Assembly (NCBI GenBank): GCA_022797145.1
Contig: JAAWKA010000017.1
Location: 1-34,844, forward strand
Direction of reading: 5' to 3'
Length of the DNA: 34,844 nt
Source: Clostridia bacterium
GTDB taxonomy: Bacteria; Bacillota; Clostridia; TANB77; CAG-508
The notes under the pieces were generated by a model. It ran no database searches and had not been told where the DNA came from. It worked only from the letters and a program-made list of their open reading frames with translations. A program made the position numbers and the translations under genes. Positions 34,765-34,844 of this stretch are shown here, one piece after another. The first letter of the stretch is position 1. Every line of letters begins with the position of its first letter.

Positions 34765-34802
34765 ATTGTACATCATTTTGTACCTAAAAACAACATTTTG
34801 TA
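34765..34802 (-). promoter_or_regulatory. Tad-like operon promoter with two direct repeats
   Basis: On the minus strand TTGTTT (34788-34793), 17 nt, TACAAT (34765-34770). On the plus strand CATCATTTTGTA (34771-34782) and CAACATTTTGTA (34791-34802) are identical at 11 of 12 positions and exactly 20 bp apart; one fills the spacer and one covers the -35, so they look like tandem operator half-sites. The 42 bases beyond hold no feature I can support. Confidence 0.6.
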
Positions 34803-34844
34803 ATCTAGTAATGTAAAAATCATGGCTATGTAATATTTTCGTAA

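Noticed and set aside
34531..34776. 81-aa frame overlapping the start of the cpaB-like gene
   Set aside because: It overlaps the promoter and the well-supported cpaB-like frame and has no ribosome binding site; the sequence is a frame-shifted shadow.
1..34844. CRISPR arrays, tRNA or rRNA genes, insertion sequences and phage genes
   Set aside because: I looked for repeat-spacer structure, cloverleaf sequences, transposase motifs and terminal inverted repeats and saw none.

Overview
The window comes from a very AT-rich, low-GC Gram-positive bacterium, most likely an endospore-forming member of the Clostridia. The evidence is the Firmicute-type order of the S10-spc-alpha ribosomal cluster, strong AGGAGG ribosome binding sites, GTG and TTG starts, consensus sigma-A promoters with 17-nt spacers, a SAM-I (S-box) riboswitch, spoVG behind a textbook sigma-H promoter, and spoIVB. 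I cannot name the species. The zinc-binding (Cys4) forms of S4, S14, L24 and L36 and the zinc LID form of adenylate kinase fit an anaerobic Clostridia-type genome.

Layout. (1) 1-17785, all minus strand: the ribosomal superoperon, read from high to low coordinates. A perfect promoter (17756-17784) and a structured leader of about 230 nt precede rpsJ-rplC-rplD-rplW-rplB-rpsS-rplV-rpsC-rplP-rpmC-rpsQ-rplN-rplX-rplE-rpsN-rpsH-rplF-rplR-rpsE-rplO-secY, which ends at a hairpin terminator. rpmD (L30) is missing from its usual place; a 131-nt gap with a long inverted repeat sits there. adk-map follow with their own promoter. Another promoter inside the end of map drives infA-rpmJ, a second structured leader and rpsM-rpsK-rpsD-rpoA-rplQ. 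Only 10 nt after rplQ a SAM-I riboswitch with an intrinsic terminator controls metK. (2) 17820-21803, mostly plus strand: an orphan 148-aa gene, a PepV-like M20 dipeptidase, spoVG (minus) and murC. (3) 21795-34844, minus strand: spoIVB and, upstream of it, a divergent Tad-like (type IVc) pilus or secretion locus.

The Tad-like locus is the part most likely to be undescribed. In transcription order it holds a CpaB/RcpC-like SAF protein, two tandem MinD/ParA-fold proteins with degraded P-loops, a TadA/CpaF ATPase with an extra N-terminal membrane segment, one 692-aa protein that looks like TadB and TadC joined together, and then six small or large single-pass proteins. Four of these share an N-terminal MENA signature followed by a hydrophobic helix, and three share a C-terminal F-x-C-x-x-[IV]-x-Y motif. 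The order suggests one export machine feeding a set of paralogous pilin-like subunits. No prepilin peptidase, secretin or lipoprotein is visible here, as expected for a Gram-positive system or for an incomplete view at the right edge. Its promoter carries two 12-bp near-identical direct repeats 20 bp apart, a good candidate operator.
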